A stretch of DNA of 13,129 nt from Bacteroidales bacterium UBA5762 (GCA_002418865.1 DIEY01000018.1:1-13129), one strand, 5' to 3'. Positions 1 to 7,241 are shown, numbered from the stretch's first letter. The notes: a model not told the origin generated them from the letters alone. Made by a program: numbers and translations.

Positions 1-352
1 CCTCCACACAAACACCTTCAGTAGAGGGAAATCCTCCCCAAATAATTAATGGTAATACCATCCAATCAAGTAGAAAAGGGGTTGAAAATTGCAGACTTAG
101 CCAACCCGAGGTAAAGGCCTTAAAATAAAACCAACGATTATTAGCAAGGCCCGGATAAATATTTAAACAATCATAATCTGGTCCGGGTTCCCATTGAGTA
201 AAATGTTCAATAGCCGCTGGATAAGAAAATGGCTCTCCACAAATAAAAGTGGCCTTGTAACAGGAATCATTCAAAATCTGACTATATAAGTTTTGTAATG
301 AGAAAAATAGTATAAGTATTAAAAATAATTTTCTCATCTTCATCTTAGTCAT
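1..352 (-). CDS. Secreted Cys-containing protein, N-terminal part (cut by left edge)
   Basis: This open frame reads leftwards for 117 codons and runs off the window without a stop. It starts with a Sec signal peptide: basic residues, the hydrophobic run LFLILILFFSL, then a small-residue region, with cleavage likely around residue 24-25. The mature part begins with a segment I recognise from large secreted Bacteroidota proteins, in which a Cys/CG motif is followed by an EPGPDYDCL-type motif, an aromatic WFYFKA strand and an IIWGGFP-type strand ending near a Cys. Visible cysteines are C31, C38, C62 and C115, possibly disulfide-bonded. In that family the module usually sits at the N-terminus of long adhesin-like or gliding-associated proteins ending in a secretion tail, but the rest is outside the window. 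In-frame ATGs also lie at 343 and 337; each gives a workable signal peptide, so the start is uncertain by five codons. Function unknown; secretion is well supported. Confidence 0.75.
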   Translation of the reverse strand, partial: MTKMKMRKLFLILILFFSLQNLYSQILNDSCYKATFICGEPFSYPAAIEHFTQWEPGPDYDCLNIYPGLANNRWFYFKAFTSGWLSLQFSTPFLLDWMVLPLIIWGGFPSTEGVCVE

Positions 353-1062
353 AAAATCGAATGATTTTTTAAAATATTTCGACATTAATAAATAAGGATT
401 TGTTTTGGGAAATAATTTTAATGAGTGAGTTTATGGCAAAACTACAACTTTCTGAAAATATTTTCTCAAGCTTTGAAGAAAACCAGAAAAGTTTTTTATC
501 GAGATATATTTTTTTGATTTAGAATGTTTTATAAATATTTCGAGGTTTTTCATCCAAGATGGAATATTTTATTCAAAGGTAAGCATAAAAAGAGAACTAT
601 GGAAAGGTTTCGGCTAAATTTTTCGGAGGAAGCAAGCAAAAGTTTAAAAATAGAAATAGGGAGAATATAAAAAGCAATATTCATTCAAAATACAATTTCA
701 CTCTTCGTTTAAGGACCTTGCTAACATTCCTTTCCATTTCACTACCTTGACGCAAACAAGTATTTTAAAATTGCTTTCTTAAAAAAGCTATACTCAACAT
801 CATTCAAATAAATCTGAATTTAGTTTCGCCCGAACGTTGTTTTTAAAGCTAAGGCTTATTTGTCTATGAAGGGTTTACATTTTATAATTTAAACATTAAA
901 ATTTTCACTTCCAATTGGTTTTCACTTCAACAAAATTTATTTTAAAACAAAAATTCCACCTATTTTTGTCGCTTTGGTTAAACTCGGATAGAATAACCGG
1001 CTTTTTTAATGATGATTCTATCGATTGTTTTCTATGAAACCTCAATGAATAACAAGAATAAA
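353..1062. other. 710-bp A/T-rich gap with no convincing gene
   Basis: I read both strands and found only very short frames, for example 421-522 (33 codons) and 599-670 (23 codons) on the plus strand. Neither has a recognisable protein signature. The gap lies upstream of the left-edge secreted gene and downstream of the coiled-coil gene, so it must hold the promoter of the former and the transcript end of the latter. No tRNA, no long repeat and no CRISPR-like periodicity was seen. It could hold an unrecognised small RNA or decayed coding sequence. Confidence 0.6.
437..444 (-). promoter_or_regulatory. Candidate -7 box for the left-edge gene
   Basis: On the minus strand this reads TAGTTTTG, an exact match to the Bacteroidota -7 consensus TAnnTTTG, followed by C. 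It lies about 85 bp upstream of the start at 352. A CTTG that could serve as the -33 element lies 22 bp further upstream, slightly wide of the usual spacing. In DNA this A/T-rich such matches also arise by chance. Confidence 0.3.
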
Positions 1063-1070
1063 TTATTCAT
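1045..1070 (-). repeat. 8-bp inverted repeat spanning the stop codon of the coiled-coil gene
   Basis: ATGAATAA (1045-1052) and TTATTCAT (1063-1070) are perfect inverted copies separated by 10 nt. The right arm contains the stop codon of the minus-strand coiled-coil gene. A transcript could fold here, but the stem has only one G-C pair and no U-run follows on the minus strand. It is therefore a poor intrinsic terminator and may be chance. Confidence 0.25.
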
Positions 1071-1584
1071 TTGTTTCATCTTTATTTAATTGTTCTGGAG
1101 GGAGGGATTGCCTGAGATTTTCGATTTCGATTAGGGCATTGTTGAGGTTTTCTTGAGTTACATGCAAAAATGATTCGAGCTTAGAATTTTCTGAGTTTAG
1201 CTTCACAATTTTATTTTCTGCTTGTTCAATCTTATTTTTTAAAACTGAAATTTCATTAGAAAGATTTTTATTTTCTTCTTTTATTTGATTCAATGAGGCT
1301 TCCTTTTCAAAAAGTCTCGATTGTAAATCAGAGCAGAGGTTTTGTGATTGGTGAAGTTGGTTTTCCAAATCGGCCTTCATTTTTTCAAGATTTTCAATAT
1401 AAGCCTGTTTTTCTATAAGGCTTTCTTCTCTCTTTCTTAAGGTCTCGAGGGTGGCTTTCAGGTTTTCCTGACATTGTGCCAAATTGTTGGAAAGTTCGTC
1501 ATTCTGTTTACTTAAATCCCATATTTTCTGCAAGTGATTTGTGGTTTCTATTCGTATTTCATCGATCGAATTAAGCGTTTTCAT
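1063..1584 (-). CDS. Soluble coiled-coil protein of unknown function
   Basis: The 173-residue product is almost entirely heptad-patterned, rich in Glu, Lys, Asn, Leu and Gln from about residue 5 to 160, with a short polar tail (PPEQLNKDETNE). There is no signal peptide, no membrane segment and no enzymatic motif, so it should be a cytoplasmic rod-like dimer or oligomer. Two cysteines (in AQCQ and LCSD) do not form a metal motif. It starts 11 nt after the stop of the zinc-ribbon/LysM gene on the same strand, so the two are almost certainly co-transcribed. The partner itself has a predicted helical region, so a physical interaction is possible, but that is inference. Low-complexity helical proteins like this often match myosin- or SMC-like entries in searches without shared function. 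The ATG at 1584 is the natural start. Confidence 0.75.
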   Translation of the reverse strand: MKTLNSIDEIRIETTNHLQKIWDLSKQNDELSNNLAQCQENLKATLETLRKREESLIEKQAYIENLEKMKADLENQLHQSQNLCSDLQSRLFEKEASLNQIKEENKNLSNEISVLKNKIEQAENKIVKLNSENSKLESFLHVTQENLNNALIEIENLRQSLPPEQLNKDETNE

Positions 1585-1595
1585 GGCTTTTAGTT

Positions 1596-2108
1596 TTATG
1601 GGTTTTTATGAATGATGATTTTTTGCCCTTCCGCTATTTGTGAAGGATTACACAAGAAATTATCGCGGGCTATTTTTGAATAAAGACTGCCATCACCCAA
1701 ATATTTCTCGGCAATCTTCCATAGACTCTCGCCCTTGACTACGATGTGTTCGATGATTGTGGTTTCTAATGTTTTAGATGAAACTTCTGGGGCAGCGAGA
1801 AATTTTTGTAATGAATCTTCGAGGATGTTTAGCGAATCGCTTAGTTTTTGGTTTACTTGAATTAATAGAGTAACAGAATCGCTCAATGATTTTGTTTCGG
1901 CTAATGAGGTGGATGAATGATATTGAAAAATTCCGATGAGTATGGCTATTACTAATACAACAATTAGCGACAGCAGCATGATGTAGTTTCTTTTTACCCT
2001 TTTCCTGAGCTTTTGAATACGACCCAAAGAGGCAAGGTCGGCTCCGCATTCAGGGCATTTCTGAGAAAGGGATTCTATCCCTTGGTGATGACAAATCGGA
2101 CATTCCAT
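1596..2108 (-). CDS. Zinc ribbon - transmembrane - LysM domain protein
   Basis: The 170-residue protein has a clear three-part layout. Residues 1-24 form a zinc ribbon with two CxxC-type pairs (C3/C6 and C18/C21). Residues 29-41 are strongly basic (KLRKRVKR), followed by one transmembrane helix at about 42-61. A polar, probably helical linker spans about 70-104. Residues 121-168 are a LysM domain (VVKGESLWKIAEKYLGDGS, ending in a GQKIIIH strand). By the positive-inside rule the zinc ribbon faces the cytoplasm and the LysM the periplasm, where LysM domains usually bind peptidoglycan glycan. This suggests an envelope anchor or sensor linking the cell wall to a cytoplasmic partner, but no function is established here. 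It is the first gene of a two-gene unit with the coiled-coil gene 11 nt downstream. The start at 2108 places the first Cys at residue 3, which fits zinc-ribbon proteins. Confidence 0.85.
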   Translation of the reverse strand: MECPICHHQGIESLSQKCPECGADLASLGRIQKLRKRVKRNYIMLLSLIVVLVIAILIGIFQYHSSTSLAETKSLSDSVTLLIQVNQKLSDSLNILEDSLQKFLAAPEVSSKTLETTIIEHIVVKGESLWKIAEKYLGDGSLYSKIARDNFLCNPSQIAEGQKIIIHKNP

Positions 2109-2221
2109 GGTAAATTTGTTTAGTTGAACATCAGGATATTAGAATTAAATTTGGCTATAAAGATAAAGATTATTAGTTGATATATCTAATACGTTTTCAT
2201 TCTATCAATAATTTATTACCA

Positions 2222-2229
2222 CAAAAATA
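2222..2229 (-). promoter_or_regulatory. Candidate -7 box for the zinc-ribbon/LysM operon
   Basis: The minus strand reads TATTTTTG here, a full match to TAnnTTTG. It would give a leader of roughly 105-110 nt before the start at 2108. I see no good -33 TTTG at standard spacing. It lies in the 216-bp gap downstream of the radical SAM gene, which is on the same strand, so read-through from that gene is the alternative. Confidence 0.3.
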
Positions 2230-2324
2230 TTTTCCTGAATACTAAAGAGAAAGAAAATCGAAGATTTTAAATAAAAGAATGATCCATAAGGGTAGAATGA
2301 CGGAGTAAGATAGCCAATTTATGG

Positions 2325-3335
2325 TTATCGAACCACAAACGGGAGTGGAGTTTTGCAGAACTTGCAATTTCCTGCCTCATCCAAACCTCTTACAGCCGTA
2401 TGGTAACCTTTGCGCCATACTACTATATTTTGACATTTCGGACATATAGAATTACTTCCAATGTCGAGTTCTATATTGCCCACATACGTCCAATGAAGGC
2501 GTTGGCGTGCAATGTTGTAAAACTCGAGGAGCTTGTGAGCTGGCGTAATGGCTGATTGATGGCGATACCGAGGGAAATATCTACTGAGATGTAAAATGGT
2601 ATCTTCGCCTAATTCGTTGGCTAACCAATCGACCATTTGTTTGAATTCATTAGCATCGTCATTCTCACCTGGAATAACTAACATGGTGATTTCGAGATGG
2701 GCATTTGATCTTCTAACGGTTTTAAGGGTTTCCAGCACAGGTGCAAGCCGCGCACCCGTTAGTCGCTTGTAAAACGAATCGTCGAAAGCTTTCAAATCGA
2801 TATTCCATGCATCGATGAAAGGAAGAATTTGAAGCAGAGGTTCCTGATTGATAAAACCATTGCTCACCATTACGTTTTTCAATCCGTTTTCCTTGGCTAT
2901 GGCAGCCGTTTTCATTACATATTCGTATGAAACTATAGGTTCATTATATGTATAAGCAATGCCAATATTTTCTTTTTGATTCAAAGCCGTCTTAATAACT
3001 TCTGAAGTCGGAACAATGGGCTGCAAATTAAAATTGCTATCCTTAGGTTGAGATATATCCCAGTTTTGACAAAACTGACAATGCATGTTGCATCCATAAG
3101 AACCTATGCTTAAAATCAATGAACCCGGATAAAAATGGTAAAGGGGTTTTTTTTCTATAGGATCGAGGTTGGCAGAAGAGATAATTCCATCATTTAAAGC
3201 ATAGAGCTCACCAGATATATTTTTTCTAACACGGCATATTCCAATTTTTCCTTCATTGAGCAAACATTCATGAGGACACAATAAACATCTCACTTTCTCG
3301 TCCTCGAGTTTTTCATAAAACAAAGCCTCTTGCAT
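2325..3335 (-). CDS. amrS: AmmeMemoRadiSam-system radical SAM enzyme (AmrS-like)
   Basis: The 336-residue protein has the radical SAM [4Fe-4S] motif C82-x3-C86-x2-C89 (GCNMHCQFCQN), where the cluster reductively cleaves S-adenosylmethionine. The N-terminal region carries further cysteines (C17, C20, C24, C34) in the CLLCPHEC...GICRVR arrangement, and the DPIEKKPLYHFYPG segment is characteristic of this family. These proteins were long annotated as pyruvate formate-lyase activating enzyme homologues. The C-terminus holds a second metal-binding pair of motifs (C298-x2-C301 and C324-x2-C327), probably a zinc-ribbon-like site. Family members usually co-occur with AMMECR1-like and Memo-like proteins; neither is encoded in this window. 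The substrate is not something I can state. Length is normal and no key residue is missing. The gene diverges from the EamA transporter gene across a 68-bp gap. Confidence 0.85.
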   Translation of the reverse strand: MQEALFYEKLEDEKVRCLLCPHECLLNEGKIGICRVRKNISGELYALNDGIISSANLDPIEKKPLYHFYPGSLILSIGSYGCNMHCQFCQNWDISQPKDSNFNLQPIVPTSEVIKTALNQKENIGIAYTYNEPIVSYEYVMKTAAIAKENGLKNVMVSNGFINQEPLLQILPFIDAWNIDLKAFDDSFYKRLTGARLAPVLETLKTVRRSNAHLEITMLVIPGENDDANEFKQMVDWLANELGEDTILHLSRYFPRYRHQSAITPAHKLLEFYNIARQRLHWTYVGNIELDIGSNSICPKCQNIVVWRKGYHTAVRGLDEAGNCKFCKTPLPFVVR

Positions 3336-3358
3336 ATATTTTCATTTTTCAACGAGTT

Positions 3359-3366
3359 CAAATTTA
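3359..3366 (-). promoter_or_regulatory. -7 box for the radical SAM gene
   Basis: The minus strand reads TAAATTTG, a perfect TAnnTTTG match, placed so that transcription would start some 15-20 nt upstream of the ATG at 3335. The expected -33 region has only a weak TTTA-like element. The box is one arm of an inverted repeat whose other arm is the plus-strand box at 3388-3395. Confidence 0.5.
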
Positions 3367-3387
3367 TAAAAAATAGTCGAAATAGAG

Positions 3388-3395
3388 TAAATTTG
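3388..3395 (+). promoter_or_regulatory. -7 box for the EamA transporter gene
   Basis: The plus strand reads TAAATTTG followed by C, a perfect match to TAnnTTTG. With the usual spacing, transcription would begin within a few bases of the ATG at 3404, giving a leaderless or nearly leaderless transcript. The -33 region is not well conserved, and it overlaps that of the divergent minus-strand promoter. Confidence 0.45.
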
Positions 3396-3403
3396 CCGCC
3401 TAA

Positions 3404-4321
3404 ATGGAGAAAATAGCCCAAAAAAAGATATTAGGAGGAGTTGCCATTAGTTTGGCCGCCATCCTATGGGGATTGGATGGAATTGTACTAACTCCCCGCC
3501 TTTATAATTTGGATGTGGCTTTTGTGGTTTTTATGCTTCATCTGATTCCTTTTATCTTAATGCAATTTTTTCTTTTTCACGAGTATGCCTATTTTAAGAA
3601 TCTATCAGGCCAGAGCTGGCTTGCCCTTGCATTGGTAGCTTTGTTTGGAGGCGCAATAGGCACTCTGGCTATGGTAAAGGCTCTATTTCTGGTTCATTTT
3701 CAAAAACTGACAATAGTGGTTTTATTGCAAAAACTACAGCCTGTTTTTGCTATTACTTTGGCTACTTTTTTATTGAAAGAAAAACTCAGGCCCGGTTTCT
3801 TCATTTGGGCTACAATAGCCATTGTAGCTGGTTATTTTTTGACTTTTGGTTTCCAACTACCTAAGCTAGGAAGCGATCATAATATGTTATACGCCGCCGG
3901 ATTTTCTTTATTGGCAGCTTTTTCATTTGGCAGCAGCACAGTCTTTAGTAAATGGGCACTTAAAGAAGTTCGTTTCGAAACTGCCACTTTTATTCGTTAT
4001 GGATTAACAGCCCTGATTTTACTTCCATATATAATGTTAACCGGTCGCTTTTCTGAACTTTCCGAAGTTACCACCCTCAATTGGATTCTTTTCCTAATTA
4101 TAGGATTGACAACGGGCTCGGGGGCAATTTTTCTTTTTTATTTTGGCTTGCGTCATGTAAAAGCCTCAGTTTCCACTATATGTGAGTTGTTTTTCCCTCT
4201 TTCAGCAGTTATTTTCGATTATTTATTCAATCATGTTACTCTTTCACTCGTTCAGTGGATTAGTGCTATCATTATGATTTTCGCCATTGTTAAACTTAGT
4301 CTGCAGGAAAAAACAGATTAA
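3404..4321 (+). CDS. EamA-family (drug/metabolite transporter superfamily) inner-membrane permease
   Basis: The 305-residue protein is almost wholly hydrophobic, with about ten predicted transmembrane helices in two homologous five-helix halves (roughly residues 9-148 and 160-300), the standard EamA duplication and the usual family length. The end of the first half shows the typical pattern of a Pro-containing helix followed by a KEKL turn (LQPVFAITLATFLLKEKL). The second half has the equivalent helix (ELFFPLSAVIFDYLF), but its acidic turn is replaced by NHVTL. Members export or import small metabolites such as amino acids or nucleotides; the substrate cannot be read from sequence. It is the only protein gene on the plus strand in the left two thirds of the window. 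It is transcribed divergently from the radical SAM gene and converges on the Asp-box protein gene with an 89-bp gap lacking a convincing terminator. Confidence 0.88.
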   Translation: MEKIAQKKILGGVAISLAAILWGLDGIVLTPRLYNLDVAFVVFMLHLIPFILMQFFLFHEYAYFKNLSGQSWLALALVALFGGAIGTLAMVKALFLVHFQKLTIVVLLQKLQPVFAITLATFLLKEKLRPGFFIWATIAIVAGYFLTFGFQLPKLGSDHNMLYAAGFSLLAAFSFGSSTVFSKWALKEVRFETATFIRYGLTALILLPYIMLTGRFSELSEVTTLNWILFLIIGLTTGSGAIFLFYFGLRHVKASVSTICELFFPLSAVIFDYLFNHVTLSLVQWISAIIMIFAIVKLSLQEKTD

Positions 4322-4410
4322 AAAATTTGTATAAAAAATTATTTTACGAATGCTTTGGGAATTGATGCCTTATCCATGTTTACAATTATAATTCTCGAAT
4401 AATTTTAGTT

Positions 4411-5967
4411 TTAAAGAACAATCATCACGATTTGTTTTTCGTCCCATTCATTCGACTTCATTGAACAGATATATGACCCTGATGAAAGGCCAATCTTTCT
4501 GGTGTCAATAGGAATAATATGTTTGCCGTAATCGAATTGCCTTTGTGAAAAAACAGAATAAACCATACGTCCATTTTGGTCGTAAATGTCGAGTGAAACT
4601 AAGGCAGGACCATGTAATTTAAAACTAACGTAAAAAATTCCACGGCTTGGATTGGGATAACCTTCTATTAATGCGTTTTCTTTTATCAAGGAGGGGCTTT
4701 GGGTTGAAGTAAGGATGTTTTCGAGGGGAGAAATATCAGTCCAGATGCTGAGTTGTCCATCGTGGAGTCGAGTCCATATAGGTCTAACAATGCTGTTATG
4801 TACCGAAATGTTTGTATAATCTCCGAAGAAGATTCCCGAAACTGGTACGAAAGGGCTTTCACTAATTTTTCTATTCAGGAAGGTTTCGCCTCCATCAGTA
4901 GAAATGGCCAAATACACATCGGTATTATTGTCGGTATAATTTCTACGATCGTAAAATATAAAGTAAAGCCATCCAGTTGTTTGATCGATGTCCATCCATG
5001 TAAAAAATTGATGATGTCCTGTTTCGTCGCCATTCACTCTTATAGGGGTTGACCAAGTAAATCCGCCGTCGGTGGATTTTGATAGCCAAATATCGGTATC
5101 GTTTAGGCCGTTGCGTTGGTCAGACCAATTAATATAAATTGTTCCACGATAGGGACTATAGCTGAGGTCGCATTTGGTAACGGGCAGTCCATTGCATCGG
5201 CTTATTCCTGGAATATCGTAATCCCATCCACCAGGCATGCTACTCACGAAAATGTCGTTTTCGAGCCAAGTTTGGCCTCCATCATTCGAACGATCGAACC
5301 AAATTCCGTCTGGGCCAGCCCATGACACATACACTTCACCCTCGGGACCAATAGCAGGTACAGCTCCTTCGACGGTATTATCGCTATCTACACAATCACC
5401 GGCAATCTTATTAATTCTTTTGGGGGCTACCCAACTCATTCCTCCATCAGCTGATTTTGAAAACAAAATAATGCTACTATCGGACGGAGAGGTGCTTCCA
5501 TAACTATCGAATTGAGTCCATGTTAGATAAATTGTATTGGTTTTCTCATCTACTACACTCCATTGTTTGTCCTGAGCTTTTGTTCCGTTCAATCCTACAA
5601 AAGTACCGTCGCTCCATGTTTTTCCATTATTAGTTGATTTCTGGCAAACTATGCGGTCTATCCAGTTCCCTGTCGGTGGATTGGAAAGATGAAAGAAATA
5701 GAAATTTCCCATTGTATCCACCTCGATTACTGGGTCACCCCAAACGCCGTGGCTTGATGTAAGTTGGCCACGATTCCACGTACGTCCAGTATCAGAGCTG
5801 TAATAAAAATTGTTCAAATTAGCACCTGCAACGATAATGGCCGGATTTTTCGGATTCATTTTTATAGAAGGCTCTTCGGGATAATTTTGGCTGCTTATCA
5901 TGATGTTTTGGCTAAAGCAGCTAAGAACACAAATTGACAATATGGCAGAGATTAAAAACGATTTCAT
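4411..5967 (-). CDS. Secreted Asp-box (BNR) beta-propeller protein with T9SS sorting domain
   Basis: The 518-residue protein starts with a signal peptide (MKSFLISAILSICVLSCFSQ), likely cut just before or after the final Gln. It contains six Asp-box motifs of the S-x-D-x-G-x-[TS]-[WF] type, near residues 57-64, 111-118, 172-179, 227-234, 298-305 and 356-363. Their spacing of 54-71 residues fits a six-bladed sialidase-like propeller. Residues 435-518 form a Por/T9SS C-terminal sorting domain (YPNPSRG start, then IYDQNGRMVY and LSSGSYI strands), so it should cross the outer membrane by type IX secretion and may be attached to the surface. I do not see the F-R-I-P motif of true sialidases, so calling it a sialidase would overstate the evidence; Asp boxes also occur in non-catalytic propellers. 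C17 gives only a poor lipobox (VLSC), so a lipoprotein is unlikely. Confidence 0.85.
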   Translation of the reverse strand: MKSFLISAILSICVLSCFSQNIMISSQNYPEEPSIKMNPKNPAIIVAGANLNNFYYSSDTGRTWNRGQLTSSHGVWGDPVIEVDTMGNFYFFHLSNPPTGNWIDRIVCQKSTNNGKTWSDGTFVGLNGTKAQDKQWSVVDEKTNTIYLTWTQFDSYGSTSPSDSSIILFSKSADGGMSWVAPKRINKIAGDCVDSDNTVEGAVPAIGPEGEVYVSWAGPDGIWFDRSNDGGQTWLENDIFVSSMPGGWDYDIPGISRCNGLPVTKCDLSYSPYRGTIYINWSDQRNGLNDTDIWLSKSTDGGFTWSTPIRVNGDETGHHQFFTWMDIDQTTGWLYFIFYDRRNYTDNNTDVYLAISTDGGETFLNRKISESPFVPVSGIFFGDYTNISVHNSIVRPIWTRLHDGQLSIWTDISPLENILTSTQSPSLIKENALIEGYPNPSRGIFYVSFKLHGPALVSLDIYDQNGRMVYSVFSQRQFDYGKHIIPIDTRKIGLSSGSYICSMKSNEWDEKQIVMIVL

Positions 5968-6001
5968 GGTAAATGAAAATCAAACAATGATAAATGAAGA
6001 G

Positions 6002-6009
6002 CGAAATTA
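6002..6009 (-). promoter_or_regulatory. Weak candidate -7 box for the Asp-box protein gene
   Basis: The minus strand reads TAATTTCG, one mismatch from TAnnTTTG, and is followed by C. It would give a leader of about 30 nt before the start at 5967. It lies directly downstream of the terminator of the preceding gene, which is a sensible place for an independent promoter, but no -33 element is seen. Confidence 0.25.
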
Positions 6010-6011
6010 AG

Positions 6012-6040
6012 AAAAAAGCCTCCATATAAAAGAGGCTTTT
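6012..6040 (-). terminator. Rho-independent terminator of the TPR gene
   Basis: AAAAGCCTC (6014-6022) and GAGGCTTTT (6032-6040) form a perfect 9-bp stem around a 9-nt loop. On the minus strand the stem ends in a run of six T, the standard intrinsic-terminator layout. It lies 28 nt past the stop of the minus-strand TPR gene and so separates it from the Asp-box protein gene. On the plus strand the T-run is four bases, so it could act weakly in that direction too. Confidence 0.85.
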
Positions 6041-6067
6041 GGATAAAAATAGTTTGAAAAGGAAGGA

Positions 6068-7210
6068 TTATTGCATTTTTAATTTTTCATCCATTTCTTT
6101 AGCTTTCTCCCCATTTCCTTTACGGGCGTAAATTTCTTTTAATGAGGCCATGGTATTTCTATCCTTAGGGTCGAGTTGATGTGCCTGTTCAAGAAATGGG
6201 AGAGCTTTATCGAGATATGAATCAGCGAGATTTTTCATCTCGTTGTATTCTTTTTCTTTTTCAAGTGGAAGTTGATTGGCTTCGTCGAGTGTAATTGCTG
6301 CCTTGTTAACATAAAGTGCTCCCAGGTTATAAATAGCATCGAAGTAATCTGGTTTAAGTTCAATAGCTTTCAAATAGGCTTCTTCGGCTTTCTGGAAGTT
6401 GCCGAGTCGGTCGTAGCTAACGCCTACAGCAAAGAAAATAGATGGGTTGGTTTGGTCGAGGTTTTTGGCAATTTCGAGGTTGCTTAATGCTTGTTCTGTC
6501 ATGTTTTTGGCAAGAAAAATGTTCGTTTCGGCTATTAGAATAGAGAAATCTTCGGGAAATTGTTTACGACCTTCGGTAGCATAAGTCATAGCAGCTGCAG
6601 TATCTCCACTTTTTAAAGAAACATTGATGAGAGAAGTGTAGATGTTAGGGTTGCGTAATCCGGCTTCATAAACTTTTTTATACTGTCCAAGCGCTAACTG
6701 ATTGTCGTTAGCAAGTTCGGCACATAAGCCTGCATTATAGATGGCTGCCGTGTCGAAAACTCCAATCTCGTCTTTTACTTTTGCTGATTCTATAAATAAA
6801 TTGGCGGCCGATGAATAATCCTGTCCATTAAATTTTTCAACACCTTGTATATAGAAGCCTTCCGCAATCACACTCATATTCTGAATGATATCGAGTTTGA
6901 ATTCATTGGCTCCCTCCAGCGTCAAGGCCTTTTGATAACTTTCGTAAGCTTCTTTAAAAGGATTATCGCTTAGAGCTTTATATTCGGGTTTGTCGCTTAA
7001 CCCTATCTGCAGATAAATATTTCCTCTATAGAACCATGTCTTGGCTTCATTCATGGTTTTAGGATGAGTTAAGCAAGGCTCAATATTCTCGAGCGCCTTA
7101 TCGAGCTTGCCATTACGCAGATAGTTGAAGGCTGTAGTTCGCTTAGCTGGCTGGCCCCATGCAAGGCTAACAGCACATGCTATGAAAAAAGTTAATAAAT
7201 AGCGTTTCAT
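6068..7210 (-). CDS. Exported tetratricopeptide-repeat protein
   Basis: The 380-residue protein has a signal peptide (MKRYLLTFFIACAVSLAWGQ, cut near residue 20), so it is periplasmic or outer-membrane associated. The rest is helical TPR repeat. The clearest unit is about residues 256-289 (AVGVSYDRLGNFQKAEEAYLKAIELKP), with others recognisable around 57-98, 117-147, 156-184 and 337-350. One repeat is interrupted by a charged insertion at about 305-330. TPR arrays are protein-binding scaffolds and no enzymatic motif is present. The gene lies 105 bp downstream of gyrA on the same strand. A TPR protein next to gyrA and clpC is an arrangement I recall in Bacteroidales, but a functional link is not established. 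It has its own candidate promoter and a good terminator, so it can be expressed independently of gyrA. Confidence 0.85.
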   Translation of the reverse strand: MKRYLLTFFIACAVSLAWGQPAKRTTAFNYLRNGKLDKALENIEPCLTHPKTMNEAKTWFYRGNIYLQIGLSDKPEYKALSDNPFKEAYESYQKALTLEGANEFKLDIIQNMSVIAEGFYIQGVEKFNGQDYSSAANLFIESAKVKDEIGVFDTAAIYNAGLCAELANDNQLALGQYKKVYEAGLRNPNIYTSLINVSLKSGDTAAAMTYATEGRKQFPEDFSILIAETNIFLAKNMTEQALSNLEIAKNLDQTNPSIFFAVGVSYDRLGNFQKAEEAYLKAIELKPDYFDAIYNLGALYVNKAAITLDEANQLPLEKEKEYNEMKNLADSYLDKALPFLEQAHQLDPKDRNTMASLKEIYARKGNGEKAKEMDEKLKMQ

Positions 7211-7241
7211 GGTTTCAAGTGTTTAATTGCAGATTTTTCGG

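Noticed and set aside
421..522. 33-codon plus-strand frame (MSEFMAKLQLSENIF...)
   Set aside because: Short, with no recognisable signature, no neighbour in an operon, and overlapping the predicted promoter of the left-edge gene.
599..670. 23-codon plus-strand frame
   Set aside because: Length is expected by chance, and nothing in it resembles a known small protein.
2254..2268. AAAATC-GAA-GATTTT hairpin as a terminator for the radical SAM gene
   Set aside because: Only 6 bp with one G-C pair and an interrupted T-run; too weak to call.
4322..4410. Bidirectional terminator between the convergent transporter and Asp-box genes
   Set aside because: Only A/T stems of about 5 bp are present; no G/C-rich hairpin with a T-run.
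5915..5967. Asp-box protein as a lipoprotein (VLSC with C17)
   Set aside because: The -2 position does not fit the lipobox, and a T9SS tail with an ordinary signal peptide explains export better.
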